NCBI GenBank assembly: GCA_035290185.1
Contig: DATDUW010000011.1
Span: 1-26,276, forward strand
Origin: DATDUW01 sp035290185
GTDB lineage: Bacteria; Patescibacteriota; Patescibacteriia; UBA9934; GWF2-40-263
DNA length: 26,276 bases
Reading direction: 5' to 3'
Both the position numbers and the translations under genes were made by a program. The notes under the pieces are model-generated. The model did no database searches. It was given only the letters and a program-made list of their open reading frames with translations, and had not been told where the DNA came from. This document shows, piece by piece, positions 13,913 to 21,368 of the stretch (the stretch's first letter is position 1; each line of letters starts with the position of its first letter).

Positions 13913-14657
13913 AATCGTCTTCGGTTGATTTTTGATGGAAGCTGTGCCGACCGGACAAGGGACTGGAACGTTCAAGCACATCCTTTGCTTCCCCGATCAG
14001 GCCAAGATTGCGGGCATAATCCATGCGCAAAGGACCCACCAGACCAATGATCCCCACGCGATGATTCGGCAAAACGTGCTTAACAAGAACCGCGGCCATT
14101 TCCTCACCAAAAGGATTTTCCGTTCCCAAAAGCACTTGAGGCTCACGAGAAAGAAGACCGAACAGGGCTTCCATCACCTCGTCGAAGCGATCCAAAACAC
14201 ACGAAAGATCGCGCACTAACTCGAGGTCGCCACATTCCGGTTTCTGAAACAGATTTGAGACGCCCGCGCAATAACTCCACCCGGACCCGAACGCTGCCAC
14301 GGCTGTTTCTCCGGAAAGATCAACAAGGGCCCTAGCCAATTGTTTGAGCGCGACCTCGTCGTTTGCCGTGTGTTCCAAAGCGTCAGACAGGCGATGATCG
14401 GCTCCTCGAACGCGTTGAGGACGGACAAAACGCCGTAGGTAGTAGGCATAACCCTTTTCTGTGGGAATCCGGCCGGCAGACGGGTGCGGCGAACGAACAT
14501 AATCCTCTTCTTCCAGTACAGCCATGGCGTTGCGGATCGTGGCTGGCGATAAACTGGGGGCATACTTCTCACAGAGAACTTTAGAACCAATCGGTTCGGC
14601 AGCCCGAACGTATTCCTCCACAATCCAACGGAGCACGTCCTCCTGCCGCTCGTTCAT
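13890..14657 (-). CDS. hrcA: Heat-inducible transcription repressor HrcA, short form
   Basis: Repressor that binds CIRCE and shuts off the dnaK operon at normal temperature. The 255-aa protein starts with the winged helix: RQEDVLRWIVEEYVRAAEPIGSKVLCEKY, SPATIRNAMAVLEEEDYVRSPHPSAGRIPTEKGYAYYLRRF. It ends with the conserved VGIIGLVGPLRMDYARNLGLI block and GTENP. Both ends are typical, but the protein is ~85-90 residues shorter than common HrcA (about 340), so the central dimerisation/inserted region is reduced. A perfect CIRCE lies 23 nt upstream. The stop is TGA and overlaps grpE. Confidence 0.94.
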   Translation of the reverse strand: MNERQEDVLRWIVEEYVRAAEPIGSKVLCEKYAPSLSPATIRNAMAVLEEEDYVRSPHPSAGRIPTEKGYAYYLRRFVRPQRVRGADHRLSDALEHTANDEVALKQLARALVDLSGETAVAAFGSGWSYCAGVSNLFQKPECGDLELVRDLSCVLDRFDEVMEALFGLLSREPQVLLGTENPFGEEMAAVLVKHVLPNHRVGIIGLVGPLRMDYARNLGLIGEAKDVLERSSPLSGRHSFHQKSTEDDYESPTSF

Positions 14658-14679
14658 AGCGTGGCTTTCATAAAAAATC

Positions 14680-14705
14680 TAGCACTCTCAAATATAGAGT
14701 GCTAA
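14680..14705 (-). promoter_or_regulatory. CIRCE operator
   Basis: TAGCACTC, nine spacer bases, GAGTGCTA: the conserved CIRCE inverted repeat, complete on the minus strand except for one outermost base (read from 14705: TTAGCACTC-N9-GAGTGCTAG). It overlaps the -10 region and transcription start of the hrcA promoter, so HrcA would block initiation directly. Confidence 0.97.
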
Positions 14706-14720
14706 ATGAATCCTTGTCAA
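14691..14720 (-). promoter_or_regulatory. hrcA-grpE-dnaK-dnaJ promoter
   Basis: Minus strand: consensus TTGACA (14715-14720), an 18-nt spacer, then TATATT (14691-14696). The -10 falls inside the CIRCE spacer. The predicted 5' leader is ~25 nt and contains the second half of CIRCE. Confidence 0.8.
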
Positions 14721-14743
14721 GGGGAAGATCCGTCCAGGGTGTC

Positions 14744-15388
14744 TCACGTTTCCTCATCCACAAACTGGTGTCGACGACGGATCTGTTCCGCTCTCAAAAG
14801 AACGTAGCCGACTCCTGCCAAGCCCCCGAGAACAATGCCAGAAAAAACATTGGCAGGGATATTGGGTCTTGCCGGCCACCGTGAATTAAGCGGGGTATCC
14901 ACAATACGCACGCTCACATTGCCTCCTGAAACATACGAAGGCGCCTGCAAGGTCAACACATAGGCCACGGCATTGGCAATCTGTTCGGCTTGAGAAACGT
15001 CCTTATGAAAAGCGGTAATCGTCAAAAGGCCGGCTCCGCGGGCAACGCTTGCTGAAACGGTCTTTTCCCAAAAACGACGCTTTTTCCATTCCAGAGTTGG
15101 AAAAGCCAACTGATCAATATCAAAACCAGCTTTCATAACCTGATCGTAAAAGGAAGTCGTATAGAGAATGGCAACCAGATTCTCCGCCAGGCGTTCAACG
15201 GAACGGCTCGCTGTATAAGCATCAGAAGACCCTCCACCATCCTGTAAGATGAGCAGGCGAATTGTTGAGGAATAACGCAGGGGTTGGATGAGGGAAAGAC
15301 CAAGCGCCAACACCAGCCCAGCCAGAGAAAAAACAACAACCGTTCTCCACCGGCGGGAAAGATAAGAAGCAGCAGATGGGAAAGCCAT
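14744..15388 (-). CDS. Wzz-like polysaccharide chain-length / capsule export membrane protein
   Basis: The 214-aa product has the Wzz/YveK topology: an N-terminal membrane segment (TVVVFSLAGLVLALGLSLI), an extracytoplasmic helical middle with YSSTIRLLILQD and ISQAEQIANAVAYVL-like repeats, then the Pro-rich block VRIVDTPLNSRWPARPNIPANVFSGIVLGGLAGVGYVLL, in which the second membrane segment follows the conserved P...P. Members control glycan chain length or gate capsule export. No tyrosine-kinase domain is fused. ATG 15388 is chosen because an upstream in-frame start would overlap the preceding gene and has no family match. It is the last gene of a five-gene operon. Confidence 0.78.
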   Translation of the reverse strand: MAFPSAASYLSRRWRTVVVFSLAGLVLALGLSLIQPLRYSSTIRLLILQDGGGSSDAYTASRSVERLAENLVAILYTTSFYDQVMKAGFDIDQLAFPTLEWKKRRFWEKTVSASVARGAGLLTITAFHKDVSQAEQIANAVAYVLTLQAPSYVSGGNVSVRIVDTPLNSRWPARPNIPANVFSGIVLGGLAGVGYVLLRAEQIRRRHQFVDEET

Positions 15389-15414
15389 AGGCAAAAATAA
15401 AGAAGAAAAAAGAG

Positions 15415-16530
15415 TTAAGGTAAAAGAGCAAGGGTTTCGAGAATGACCTCCACTTCCAAAGTGACCCCATCCCGTTCCAATCCAAGGATCCATAATTCCC
15501 CAGGCTGGGCAAAAGCAAGGAACCGTTCTAGGGAAGCCTCTCGATAAATCGGACGACCGCCCACTTCGACGATCACGTCTCCCGAACGGATATCAGCTTT
15601 TTCCGCAGGACTTCCCTTTTCTACAACATCTACCAACATTCCACGAGTTCGGCCCTCTAAAACAACGCCGGGTGCCTGGCTCAAATCCGTGCCACGCACC
15701 CCCAAAAAGGGCCGCTGAATCTCCCCTGTTTGGAGCAAAGAACGAAGCGGTCCTTGAAACGTTTCCACGGGAATGGCCTGCGTAGGTGCATCCGATTCTT
15801 TTTTTCCAGAAGTCAAACCAATAAACGCTCCCTGTTGGTTGAACACGGGAGACCCGGGCGCAAGGACTTCACCCGAAAGGAAAAGAAACCGATGCGGGAC
15901 ATCTACGGAAACCGAACGTCCCTCTGTCCCATTCCACCCTCGGAAAGCCATAGGGAGTATTTCCTTATCTGACGGAAGGACAAAAATGGGTTCTCCGGGT
16001 TCCAAACGGCTGGTGGTTCCAAAAGCGGCAACGGGCAGATTGGACGCAGCCATTTTCAAAAAAACCGTTTCAGATGCCGGGTCTGCCACAACGGCCGTAA
16101 TCGGATAAAACGTCTGACCGGATAGGACGGATAACGTAGCCTCCTCTGATTCAGCCAAAAAAAATGGAGCAGCCGCGACCCACCCATCCGATGTGAGCAG
16201 AATACCGCGAGCCGTTGGAATAGATGAATCAAAATCTTCTCTGTCTATTGGAGAAGTATAAATCCGGACAACCGTAGGAAGGGCGACTTCCCGTAGCATC
16301 GCCAGGCGGTCTTCATCTCCCTCTAAAAGACGGACGGGACGCTCTCCTGAGGGAAAAGAAACGGGTCCGGCGGAACGAAAGAGACGGTCGGCAAAAGTTT
16401 CGAGCGAACCATTCGTAACCGAGGACCCGATAACGCCCCCTGCTGCCCCAGCACAAATCGTCATTGCACAGGCTCCAAGCGCCCGCAAAACCGTTAAACG
16501 GCGGTGATTCATAAAAAGACGACTTAACAT
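15415..16530 (-). CDS. HtrA/DegP-like PDZ protein without a catalytic triad
   Basis: The 371-aa protein has an N-terminal membrane segment (LRALGACAMTICAGAAGGVIG), a trypsin-like domain and a C-terminal PDZ domain (from about residue 273: RPFLGVRGTDLS through KGSPAEKADIRSGDVIVEVGGRPI). The protease fold is recognisable by spacing: LLTSDGWVAAAPFF (115-124) aligns with the His loop (normally DGYIVTNNHVV), ASETVFLKM (152-160) with the Asp loop (DLAVLKI), and LAPGSPVFNQQGAFIGL (223-239) with the Ser loop (NPGNSGGPLFN). All three catalytic residues appear lost and the GNSGG oxyanion loop is two residues shorter. It is probably an inactive scaffold or peptide-binding protein facing outside. Confidence 0.83.
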   Translation of the reverse strand: MLSRLFMNHRRLTVLRALGACAMTICAGAAGGVIGSSVTNGSLETFADRLFRSAGPVSFPSGERPVRLLEGDEDRLAMLREVALPTVVRIYTSPIDREDFDSSIPTARGILLTSDGWVAAAPFFLAESEEATLSVLSGQTFYPITAVVADPASETVFLKMAASNLPVAAFGTTSRLEPGEPIFVLPSDKEILPMAFRGWNGTEGRSVSVDVPHRFLFLSGEVLAPGSPVFNQQGAFIGLTSGKKESDAPTQAIPVETFQGPLRSLLQTGEIQRPFLGVRGTDLSQAPGVVLEGRTRGMLVDVVEKGSPAEKADIRSGDVIVEVGGRPIYREASLERFLAFAQPGELWILGLERDGVTLEVEVILETLALLP

Positions 16531-16547
16531 TTTTCAAATCAACTCGC

Positions 16548-17306
16548 TCATTTCCAGCGCGCCGTTCCGATAACAATGACGGCCAAAACAATAACCACCA
16601 CTGAGAACCGTCCAACCAATCGCTTCCCAATCCGATGCAGGGTCTGGGCTCTCTGTAGTCCAAACAAGGTATAAGCCGCAAGAGCAAGCAGGCTCGCGTT
16701 AACGAACGGACTGCTTGGAAGAAAAGAAAGAGCGGCAAACAACTGGACGAGAACGAACGCGTGGATCACGGCCGTAAAACAGGGTCTCTCTTTTTTACAG
16801 ACCCACCACAGACACCAAAAAAGAAGCCACGCGGCCATCATCCATGCCACAGCAAAGAACCAAACGGATTCTTGGAGGAAAAGAACCCCACCATATCCGG
16901 CGGCGGAAAGAAAAAAAATCGCTGTTATGGCAAGGGCCAATGTCAGATATTCCAAACTGTTGACACGGTAGCCAGCCGGGGCATGCACATAAAAAAAGAG
17001 GTTGTCATCCCAAATAAAAACCCCTGCGGCCAAAAGGATTCCTATGGCAATTCTTGCTTGCGAAGATTCTAAAAAGAGGAAAAAGAGCAATCCGAATGCC
17101 GAAAATAGAAGAGGAATCCCGAGGAGTGCCCAGGAGCGCAATCTCCGTGGACCAGTTCGAATCAACAAAATCTGCACGACAACGGACATGAACCATGTAC
17201 CAGTCAAAATCCAGCCAGCAGACAGGCCGCTTTGCGAAGCCCAAACAGCTCCGCCCCCTAAAAAAAGAGCAGCAACAAAGGGAAGAAAACGAAGAAAAAG
17301 AAGCAT
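16548..17306 (-). CDS. Unknown polytopic membrane protein
   Basis: No family recognised. The 252-aa product has about seven hydrophobic segments, including FLPFVAALFLGGGAVWA, WALLGIPLLFSAFGLLFFLFL, YLTLALAITAIFFLSAAGYG and VVVIVLAVIVIGTA at the C-terminus. Loops are short; the longest are HAPAGYRVNSLEY and VCKKERPCFT. ATG 17306 is chosen because AAAGGAA precedes it by about 5 nt. It is 14 nt downstream of the 145-aa gene and 17 nt upstream of the HtrA-like gene, so the three are probably cotranscribed. Confidence 0.75.
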   Translation of the reverse strand: MLLFLRFLPFVAALFLGGGAVWASQSGLSAGWILTGTWFMSVVVQILLIRTGPRRLRSWALLGIPLLFSAFGLLFFLFLESSQARIAIGILLAAGVFIWDDNLFFYVHAPAGYRVNSLEYLTLALAITAIFFLSAAGYGGVLFLQESVWFFAVAWMMAAWLLFWCLWWVCKKERPCFTAVIHAFVLVQLFAALSFLPSSPFVNASLLALAAYTLFGLQRAQTLHRIGKRLVGRFSVVVIVLAVIVIGTARWK

Positions 17307-17320
17307 GACGTTCCTTTCTT

Positions 17321-17758
17321 TTATTCTCTCACCCAACCAAGACGCAAAAGGGTCGCCTCAAATGCCTGCCAGCTCTCTTCAAACTTTGTTGACCCGTCCG
17401 CTGTCAATCCTTCCCGCATGCCATTCAGCGAAAGGGCGAAAGCAAGATGGACTTCCCGCCGTTCGGCAGGAACCGGAACAGACAACAGCCAATTCAACGT
17501 CTCTTCTAAGAAGCGTTCACGACTTTCCGTGTCAGCATTCTGACGCAATACCTCTGGCAGGTCGACAAGCCGATCGTGGACAGAACGATCGTAATCTTCG
17601 GGTTTCAAAAGAGAGTTTACTGTACCTTGATCGCGTACAACGCGATGTGGTGAAACCAGGGGCTTTCCCGCATACGTCCAAGCCACAAGAGCAGCGAGAG
17701 CGGCTGTCAAAAGGGCAACGGTGGCTGGAAAAGCGCTGTGATGATGGAGGGGGGGCAT
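17321..17758 (-). CDS. Unknown membrane-anchored 145-aa protein
   Basis: No family recognised. A single N-terminal hydrophobic segment (FPATVALLTAALAALVAWTYAG) is followed by a soluble, mostly helical domain: RDQGTVNSLLKPEDYDRSVHDRLVDLPEVLRQNA, then ERFLEETLNWLLSVPVPAERREVHLAFALSLNGMREGL. No Cys is present. The predicted orientation puts the helical domain outside. It starts 8 nt after the AI-2E-type permease and ends 14 nt before the next membrane gene. Confidence 0.74.
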   Translation of the reverse strand: MPPLHHHSAFPATVALLTAALAALVAWTYAGKPLVSPHRVVRDQGTVNSLLKPEDYDRSVHDRLVDLPEVLRQNADTESRERFLEETLNWLLSVPVPAERREVHLAFALSLNGMREGLTADGSTKFEESWQAFEATLLRLGWVRE

Positions 17759-17766
17759 AGAAAAAA

Positions 17767-18819
17767 CTAACGCGAAGGAGGAGCGTCTTTCTTTAATGAA
17801 AAGGCAAAGAATTCCTCCAACACAACCATCAACATAGTGGCTACGGGGATGGCAAGCAGGGCACCAAGAACTCCTCCCATTTTTGCCCCAACCAAAAGAG
17901 AGAGAATACTAACAATAGGATTTAAACCTGTTGCCTTTTGCATGACTTTTGGAACCAAAAAATTATTCTCGAGTTGCTGGATGAGTATGATGACCCCTAA
18001 AGCTAAAACGCCTTTTAAAGGAGAAAGGGAAAACGCAATAATCAGAATAGGGACAGCCGAAAGAAGGGGACCGGCATAGGGAATTATCTCCAACAGACCC
18101 GCAAGGAGAGCAAGGACGAGTGTGTAAGGAATACCAATCAAAAGAAGGCCTATATAGGTTGTGGCGGCAATGGCCAACCCCAAAACCAACTGTCCTCGCA
18201 GCCACTGTCCGATACTGCGATGTAATTTTATTGATAGGGCAGAAAGGAATGGCTGATATTCTTCCGGAGCCAAATGTTTAAAAAAACGACGCGTTCCGCC
18301 CTCTTCTACAACCATATAAAAAGCCAACACCAGCACGAGGAGAAAAGCGGCTAGTCCACCAAGAAAACTTGTAATCGTTGTAAAAACTCTTTCAATGGGG
18401 CCGCCTAATTGACTCTGGAGCGTTTGGAGACTCTCCTGGAGATTTTGCTCAAAGCCATATTGGACAGAAAGGGCCCGGAATCTTCCAAGGGTTGAAATTA
18501 AGCTCCGATACGTATCGGAAAAATTGAGGATAAGCTGTTGGGCCTGGTCCAAGATCGGTGGAATGAGGAGAATCAAAATCAGGGCACTGACAGCGAACAA
18601 AAAGATATAGACAATCAAAACCGCGAGCGCACGGGGAAGCCGGTGGCGCGAAAACCAATCCGCAAACGGATCGATGAGCGCGGCCAAAAGAACGGCCACC
18701 AAGAGGATGGCTAAAATATCGCGCAAAAACCAAAGAAGCCCAATCGAAATAATAACAACAACTACCTTCAGAATAGCCCAAAAGGTCACATTAACAAGTT
18801 GGGGTTGCTGGGAAGTCAT
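17767..18819 (-). CDS. AI-2E family transporter (PerM/YdiK-like)
   Basis: Integral membrane protein of the AI-2 exporter superfamily; characterised members export AI-2 or act as ion antiporters, and the substrate here is unknown. The 350-aa protein has the family layout: two N-terminal membrane helices (VVVIISIGLLWFLRDILAILLVAVLLAALIDPFADW), a helical extracytoplasmic region (RSLISTLGRFRALSVQYGFEQNLQESLQTLQ), then the conserved C-terminal block GLLEIIPYAGPLLSAVPILII and LVPKVMQKATGLNPIVSILSLLVGAKMGGVLGALLAIPVAT. ATG 18819 is preferred over GTG 18825. It is the first gene of a five-gene operon. Confidence 0.92.
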   Translation of the reverse strand: MTSQQPQLVNVTFWAILKVVVVIISIGLLWFLRDILAILLVAVLLAALIDPFADWFSRHRLPRALAVLIVYIFLFAVSALILILLIPPILDQAQQLILNFSDTYRSLISTLGRFRALSVQYGFEQNLQESLQTLQSQLGGPIERVFTTITSFLGGLAAFLLVLVLAFYMVVEEGGTRRFFKHLAPEEYQPFLSALSIKLHRSIGQWLRGQLVLGLAIAATTYIGLLLIGIPYTLVLALLAGLLEIIPYAGPLLSAVPILIIAFSLSPLKGVLALGVIILIQQLENNFLVPKVMQKATGLNPIVSILSLLVGAKMGGVLGALLAIPVATMLMVVLEEFFAFSLKKDAPPSR

Positions 18820-18830
18820 AGACACACTTT

Positions 18831-18839
18831 ATCATAACA
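18831..18839 (-). promoter_or_regulatory. Extended -10 promoter of the AI-2E permease operon
   Basis: Minus strand TGTTATGAT, an extended -10 with hexamer TATGAT. The start codon follows only 11 nt later, so the leader would be about 5 nt or absent. The -35 region (TTCAAT at 17 nt) is weak. Confidence 0.45.
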
Positions 18840-18910
18840 CAAAGGCCAAATTCATTGAAACAGTCGGAGGGTGTGGTGGGTCTTGATTTTTTAAAGGAAA
18901 TGTGTTGAGG

Positions 18911-18939
18911 TTGAAACAGTTTTTTGCAGGGGTTATTTC
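18911..18939 (+). promoter_or_regulatory. Possible promoter of the accessory membrane-protein genes
   Basis: TTGAAA, a 17-nt spacer, then TATTTC. The -10 is weak. It lies 25 nt before the start of the first accessory gene. TTGAAACAGT here repeats a copy at about 18856-18865, 56 nt upstream. Confidence 0.3.
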
Positions 18940-18963
18940 ACAATTTGGTTGGAGGAGACGACG

Positions 18964-19449
18964 GTGTTGAAAAAAATCTGGGAGTACATAAGAGCGGGTT
19001 TGTTTTTTTATTTTCTCATCTTCCTGGCTGTGGGGATTGTCATCATCTCCGTGCTCGGGATAAACCAAGAACCCGCTACCACGACTAACGGGTCGTTCCC
19101 TGGTCAGGTTGTCACAATCTGTGCAGAAATTCAGGGCCTCGACGGCCCCATCACCCTGCGAGGGAGTAACGGCGAGGTCATTCTGAATTCTGAAAACGGG
19201 TTCTGTGACAACCTCTCTGTGGCCAACGCCCATCCAGGGCAGATCAGTAGCGTCTTACTCGCGAAGGTGGACGGAGATGATGGCGAACACCTGAAGACCC
19301 TCACGGTTCTCTACGTCCCACAAGAGGATCCGGGGAAGCGAATCGGCGAGGTCGTCCAGGAATTCCAATCTCGCCTCTTTCTCTTCAATGTAGGAAGTCA
19401 GGACGAACGGGTCCAGACGTTTTACGTCGAACAAAACAACAAGGAGTAA
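18964..19449 (+). CDS. Unknown membrane-anchored extracytoplasmic protein (161 aa)
   Basis: No family recognised. An N-terminal anchor (GLFFYFLIFLAVGIVIISVLG, about residues 12-32) is followed by ~125 residues that read as a beta-rich extracytoplasmic domain (QVVTICAEIQGLDGPITLRGSNGEVILNSENGFCDNLSV). Its two Cys (53 and 81) could form a disulfide. GTG 18964 is chosen because GGAGGAG (18951-18957) lies 6 nt before it; an in-frame TTG at 18949 overlaps that site. It is the first of three consecutive plus-strand genes, 6 nt before the next. Confidence 0.72.
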   Translation: MLKKIWEYIRAGLFFYFLIFLAVGIVIISVLGINQEPATTTNGSFPGQVVTICAEIQGLDGPITLRGSNGEVILNSENGFCDNLSVANAHPGQISSVLLAKVDGDDGEHLKTLTVLYVPQEDPGKRIGEVVQEFQSRLFLFNVGSQDERVQTFYVEQNNKE

Positions 19450-19455
19450 CAAAAA

Positions 19456-19863
19456 ATGTTAGAAGAAAAACTTCTGTCCATCGACTGGAAAACACGATCT
19501 CTATACGTCGCCTTCCTCCTACTTGTGGGATGGATCGTGGCCCTGGGAGGATCGGCTGCCAGCGATGAGACGCTCGGGTGGGTTTCCTCGGCATTGGCGT
19601 GGGCCACCATGACCATCGAATTGTTCCTCTACTACGCCACCATCAGCGTGATCAAGAGCGTGCGTGGCGCGGCAACCTTCCGAAAGTGGAAACGAACTAC
19701 TAGGATTGTCGCTTGGGTCTATCCGCTGGCATCTGCCCTCGTGGTATGGAGATGGGGCGACCTCTTCCACAAGGATTACCGACCCCTCCTAATCTTTTTC
19801 TGGAGCGCCTTCAGCATCATCATCGTGGTCACCCTCCTATGGGAAGATCGACGAGAAAATTGA
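19456..19863 (+). CDS. Unknown four-helix membrane protein (135 aa)
   Basis: No family recognised. Four hydrophobic segments are visible: LYVAFLLLVGWIVALGGSAA, LGWVSSALAWATMTIELFLYYATI, RIVAWVYPLASALVVWRWG and LLIFFWSAFSIIIVVTLLWE. A basic cytoplasmic loop (KSVRGAATFRKWKRTTR) lies between the second and third, which predicts both termini inside. AAGGAG, overlapping the stop of the previous gene, precedes ATG 19456. The first and third genes of this set each have a single anchor, so the three may form one membrane complex. Confidence 0.74.
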   Translation: MLEEKLLSIDWKTRSLYVAFLLLVGWIVALGGSAASDETLGWVSSALAWATMTIELFLYYATISVIKSVRGAATFRKWKRTTRIVAWVYPLASALVVWRWGDLFHKDYRPLLIFFWSAFSIIIVVTLLWEDRREN

Positions 19864-19895
19864 GTATGACCTCGTGATCTATAATAGGAGGAAAA

Positions 19896-20552
19896 ATGAA
19901 CAAGAAATTGGTGTCTCTTAGCTTCTGGTCGGTCATACTCATCCTTCTTGTCACCCTCATGATAATGCATCGAGATTCGGTGCGGTTGAAGCACAAGATT
20001 GCAGAAACGCGCGGCGAGGCACTGGCGTCGAGGCTGGAACAAAACAATGAGGGCCCTTCTGCCAACACTGTCACAGTACCCTCCAGTAGCCCGAGGTCCG
20101 CCGAAGAAGGTCAATGCCCGAGCCTCGCGACCGACAAGCAGACCGTAGAGCGCGTGGTCACCGGGATGGAATCGGGGACAAAGAAAGGGCGGTTTCTGTC
20201 CTGGAAGGAGAACCTCTCTGGCGAGGGCGACGTCCAGGCGGTGTTCATCTACAACGAGACTCGGTACACCGTGTACTTCGTCCCCCCGGCCTCCCCTACC
20301 GGCGGACGACTCTCCTTCTTTGAAAGGCCCGACGAAACCCACAGCCCCAAGATCCTCGACACGTATGCAGACAATGGACCGAACGGCTGCGTAAACTTCG
20401 GGATCGGCAACGAACGGAAGTACGGCCCTGATCAAAGGGCTCTGAGCTGGAAGAACAATGCTGGTCTCCCGGACAAAGGGACTCAGTATCACGACTTCTG
20501 GCAGGAGCGATACAACAGGGCCATGCGCGCCCTGGCCCAGGCTCTCAAATAA
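19896..20552 (+). CDS. Unknown membrane-anchored extracytoplasmic protein (218 aa)
   Basis: No family recognised. N-terminal anchor (LSFWSVILILLVTLMIMH, about residues 8-25), then a charged helix and a Ser/Pro-rich linker (NTVTVPSSSPRSAEEG). A C-terminal globular domain follows: AVFIYNETRYTVYFVPPASPTGGRLSFFERPDE, NGPNGCVNFGIGNERKYGPDQRA, and a closing helix QYHDFWQERYNRAMRALAQALK. Two Cys, one at each side of the domain. AGGAGG lies 5 nt before ATG 19896, and a TATAAT overlaps this region without a matching -35. The stop codon is the first base group of a repeated double-hairpin module. Confidence 0.74.
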   Translation: MNKKLVSLSFWSVILILLVTLMIMHRDSVRLKHKIAETRGEALASRLEQNNEGPSANTVTVPSSSPRSAEEGQCPSLATDKQTVERVVTGMESGTKKGRFLSWKENLSGEGDVQAVFIYNETRYTVYFVPPASPTGGRLSFFERPDETHSPKILDTYADNGPNGCVNFGIGNERKYGPDQRALSWKNNAGLPDKGTQYHDFWQERYNRAMRALAQALK

Positions 20553-20657
20553 CTCCGCGCACCCGCGCGGGACTGAACGCGAAAGAGCGTGCCTGGTCCC
20601 CGGGTGCGCCTTTTTATTTTTAGAAAACCCGCCTGCTTTATCTGGCGAATGTTTTGG
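20550..20657 (+). repeat. Double-hairpin 3'-end module, copy 1
   Basis: The module begins with the TAA stop of the 218-aa gene. First hairpin: outer stem GCGCACCCG (20557-20565) / CGGGTGCGC (20601-20609), middle stem GGGAC/GTCCC (20569-20573, 20596-20600) and inner stem ACGC/GCGT, followed by CTTTTTATTTTT. It should act as an intrinsic terminator. A second, weaker hairpin follows (20628-20649). Positions 20550-20609 match 22775-22834 at 58 of 60 bases. Confidence 0.9.
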
Positions 20658-20689
20658 TTCCATTCCCCAGATGGAATGACGATTTCTCT

Positions 20690-20751
20690 CCAAAATAGAA
20701 GAGCCGCATCTGCGAGATGAGGCCCTTCGTATCGGGCCGCGCAGATGCGGC
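20690..20751 (-). terminator. Long hairpin ending the minus-strand membrane gene
   Basis: GCCGCATCTGCG (20703-20714) and CGCAGATGCGGC (20740-20751) form a perfect 12-bp stem around a second stem GGCCC/GGGCC. On the minus strand it begins 3 nt after a TAA at 20755-20757 and is followed by TCTTCTATTTT. Its position marks 20755 as the true end of a gene. Confidence 0.7.
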
Positions 20752-20754
20752 ATG

Positions 20755-20927
20755 TTACCGGGTTGTCCCGGTGTAGACGTTCCAGGCGGGCCAGCGTCCG
20801 TCGGCCATGCGGCCTCCGACGCACCGAACCCATCCGGTATGCGTGAACGGTCTCCGATCCGGATCGAAGAAGGCCCTCACCCCAGGTGGAGCTGTGATCC
20901 TTGGTGATGGTGGAGACACCATGTCGA
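20755..20927 (-). pseudogene. Out-of-frame 3' portion of the adjacent minus-strand membrane gene
   Basis: Downstream of the TGA at 20928-20930 the coding signal appears to continue in other frames. The middle frame reads SEFVRIWQFIDRHGVSTITKDHSSTWGEG with G/C-rich third positions. The third frame then reads AFFDPDRRPFTHTGWVRCVGGRMADGRWPAWNVYTGTTR and ends at TAA 20755, directly before a terminator hairpin. No ribosome site supports a separate start. I infer a gene broken by two frameshifts, real or from sequencing error. A short separate ORF from ATG 20922 is the alternative. Confidence 0.5.
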
Positions 20928-21368
20928 TCAATAAACTGCCAAATGCGGACGAACTCGCTCCATGTCCGCGGTCTTGACACCAAATGCACGTGAACCAGTA
21001 ATCCAAAAAAGATCCACATCTTTATTTTCATGAAACAAACAGAACATAGGGAGGCCACCAAACGTACAGGGCCTGAAACTTTTTCCAGCAGGAACGCCGA
21101 ACAACATGATTCCTCCCCAATATTCACAGGTATCCTTTGAAGAGGCTCCTCCAGCCCATTCTGCCTGATACCAATTCTCGTTGGTCACATTGGTACAAAG
21201 GATCGCCGTCTTGGCGTCGAGTTCGGTCTTCTGACGACGGTCGTAGGAAAGGGCTGCACTCCCAACCCACCATACGAGCAGGATCAACATTCCAACCAGC
21301 GCACCCCACCCCAACCGCCGCACCCATTTTTTTTCGAAAAAAAACCAAAAAAATCCCTTGAGTTTCAA
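20928..21368 (-). CDS. Unknown membrane-anchored Cys-rich protein (146 aa), probably frameshifted at its 3' end
   Basis: No family recognised. A basic N-terminus (EKKWVRRLGW) precedes one membrane segment (GALVGMLILLVWWVGSAAL, about residues 22-40), then an extracytoplasmic region with four Cys (ILCTNVTNENWYQAEW, KDTCEYWGG, FRPCTFGGLPMFC). It starts at TTG 21368; AAGGAG lies 6 nt upstream. It is on the opposite strand to its accessory neighbours and divergent from the peptidase. The last ~10 residues before the TGA may be out of frame, since a plausible continuation exists in other frames down to 20755. Confidence 0.6.
   Translation of the reverse strand: MKLKGFFWFFFEKKWVRRLGWGALVGMLILLVWWVGSAALSYDRRQKTELDAKTAILCTNVTNENWYQAEWAGGASSKDTCEYWGGIMLFGVPAGKSFRPCTFGGLPMFCLFHENKDVDLFWITGSRAFGVKTADMERVRPHLAVY

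Noticed and set aside
17002..17760. Plus-strand open frame (252 codons) opposite two minus-strand membrane protein genes
   Set aside because: It covers parts of two well-supported genes in an operon and has low-complexity Lys/Arg/Pro/Gln composition with no domain.
19874..19890. TATAAT before the 218-aa gene as a promoter
   Set aside because: It abuts the Shine-Dalgarno AGGAGG and has no -35 at the right distance; transcription would start at or inside the ribosome site.
20550..20657. Integron attC site at the repeated 3' modules
   Set aside because: The position after the ORF and the palindromic form suggested attC, but no RYYYAAC/GTTRRRY end motifs are present, no integrase is in the window, and the stems are followed by T runs as in terminators.
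19776..20753. Long minus-strand open frame (325 codons) opposite the accessory membrane genes
   Set aside because: The plus-strand frames have strong ribosome sites, membrane anchors and terminators. This frame runs through the terminator hairpin and is rich in Arg, Gly, Pro and His, as shadows are.
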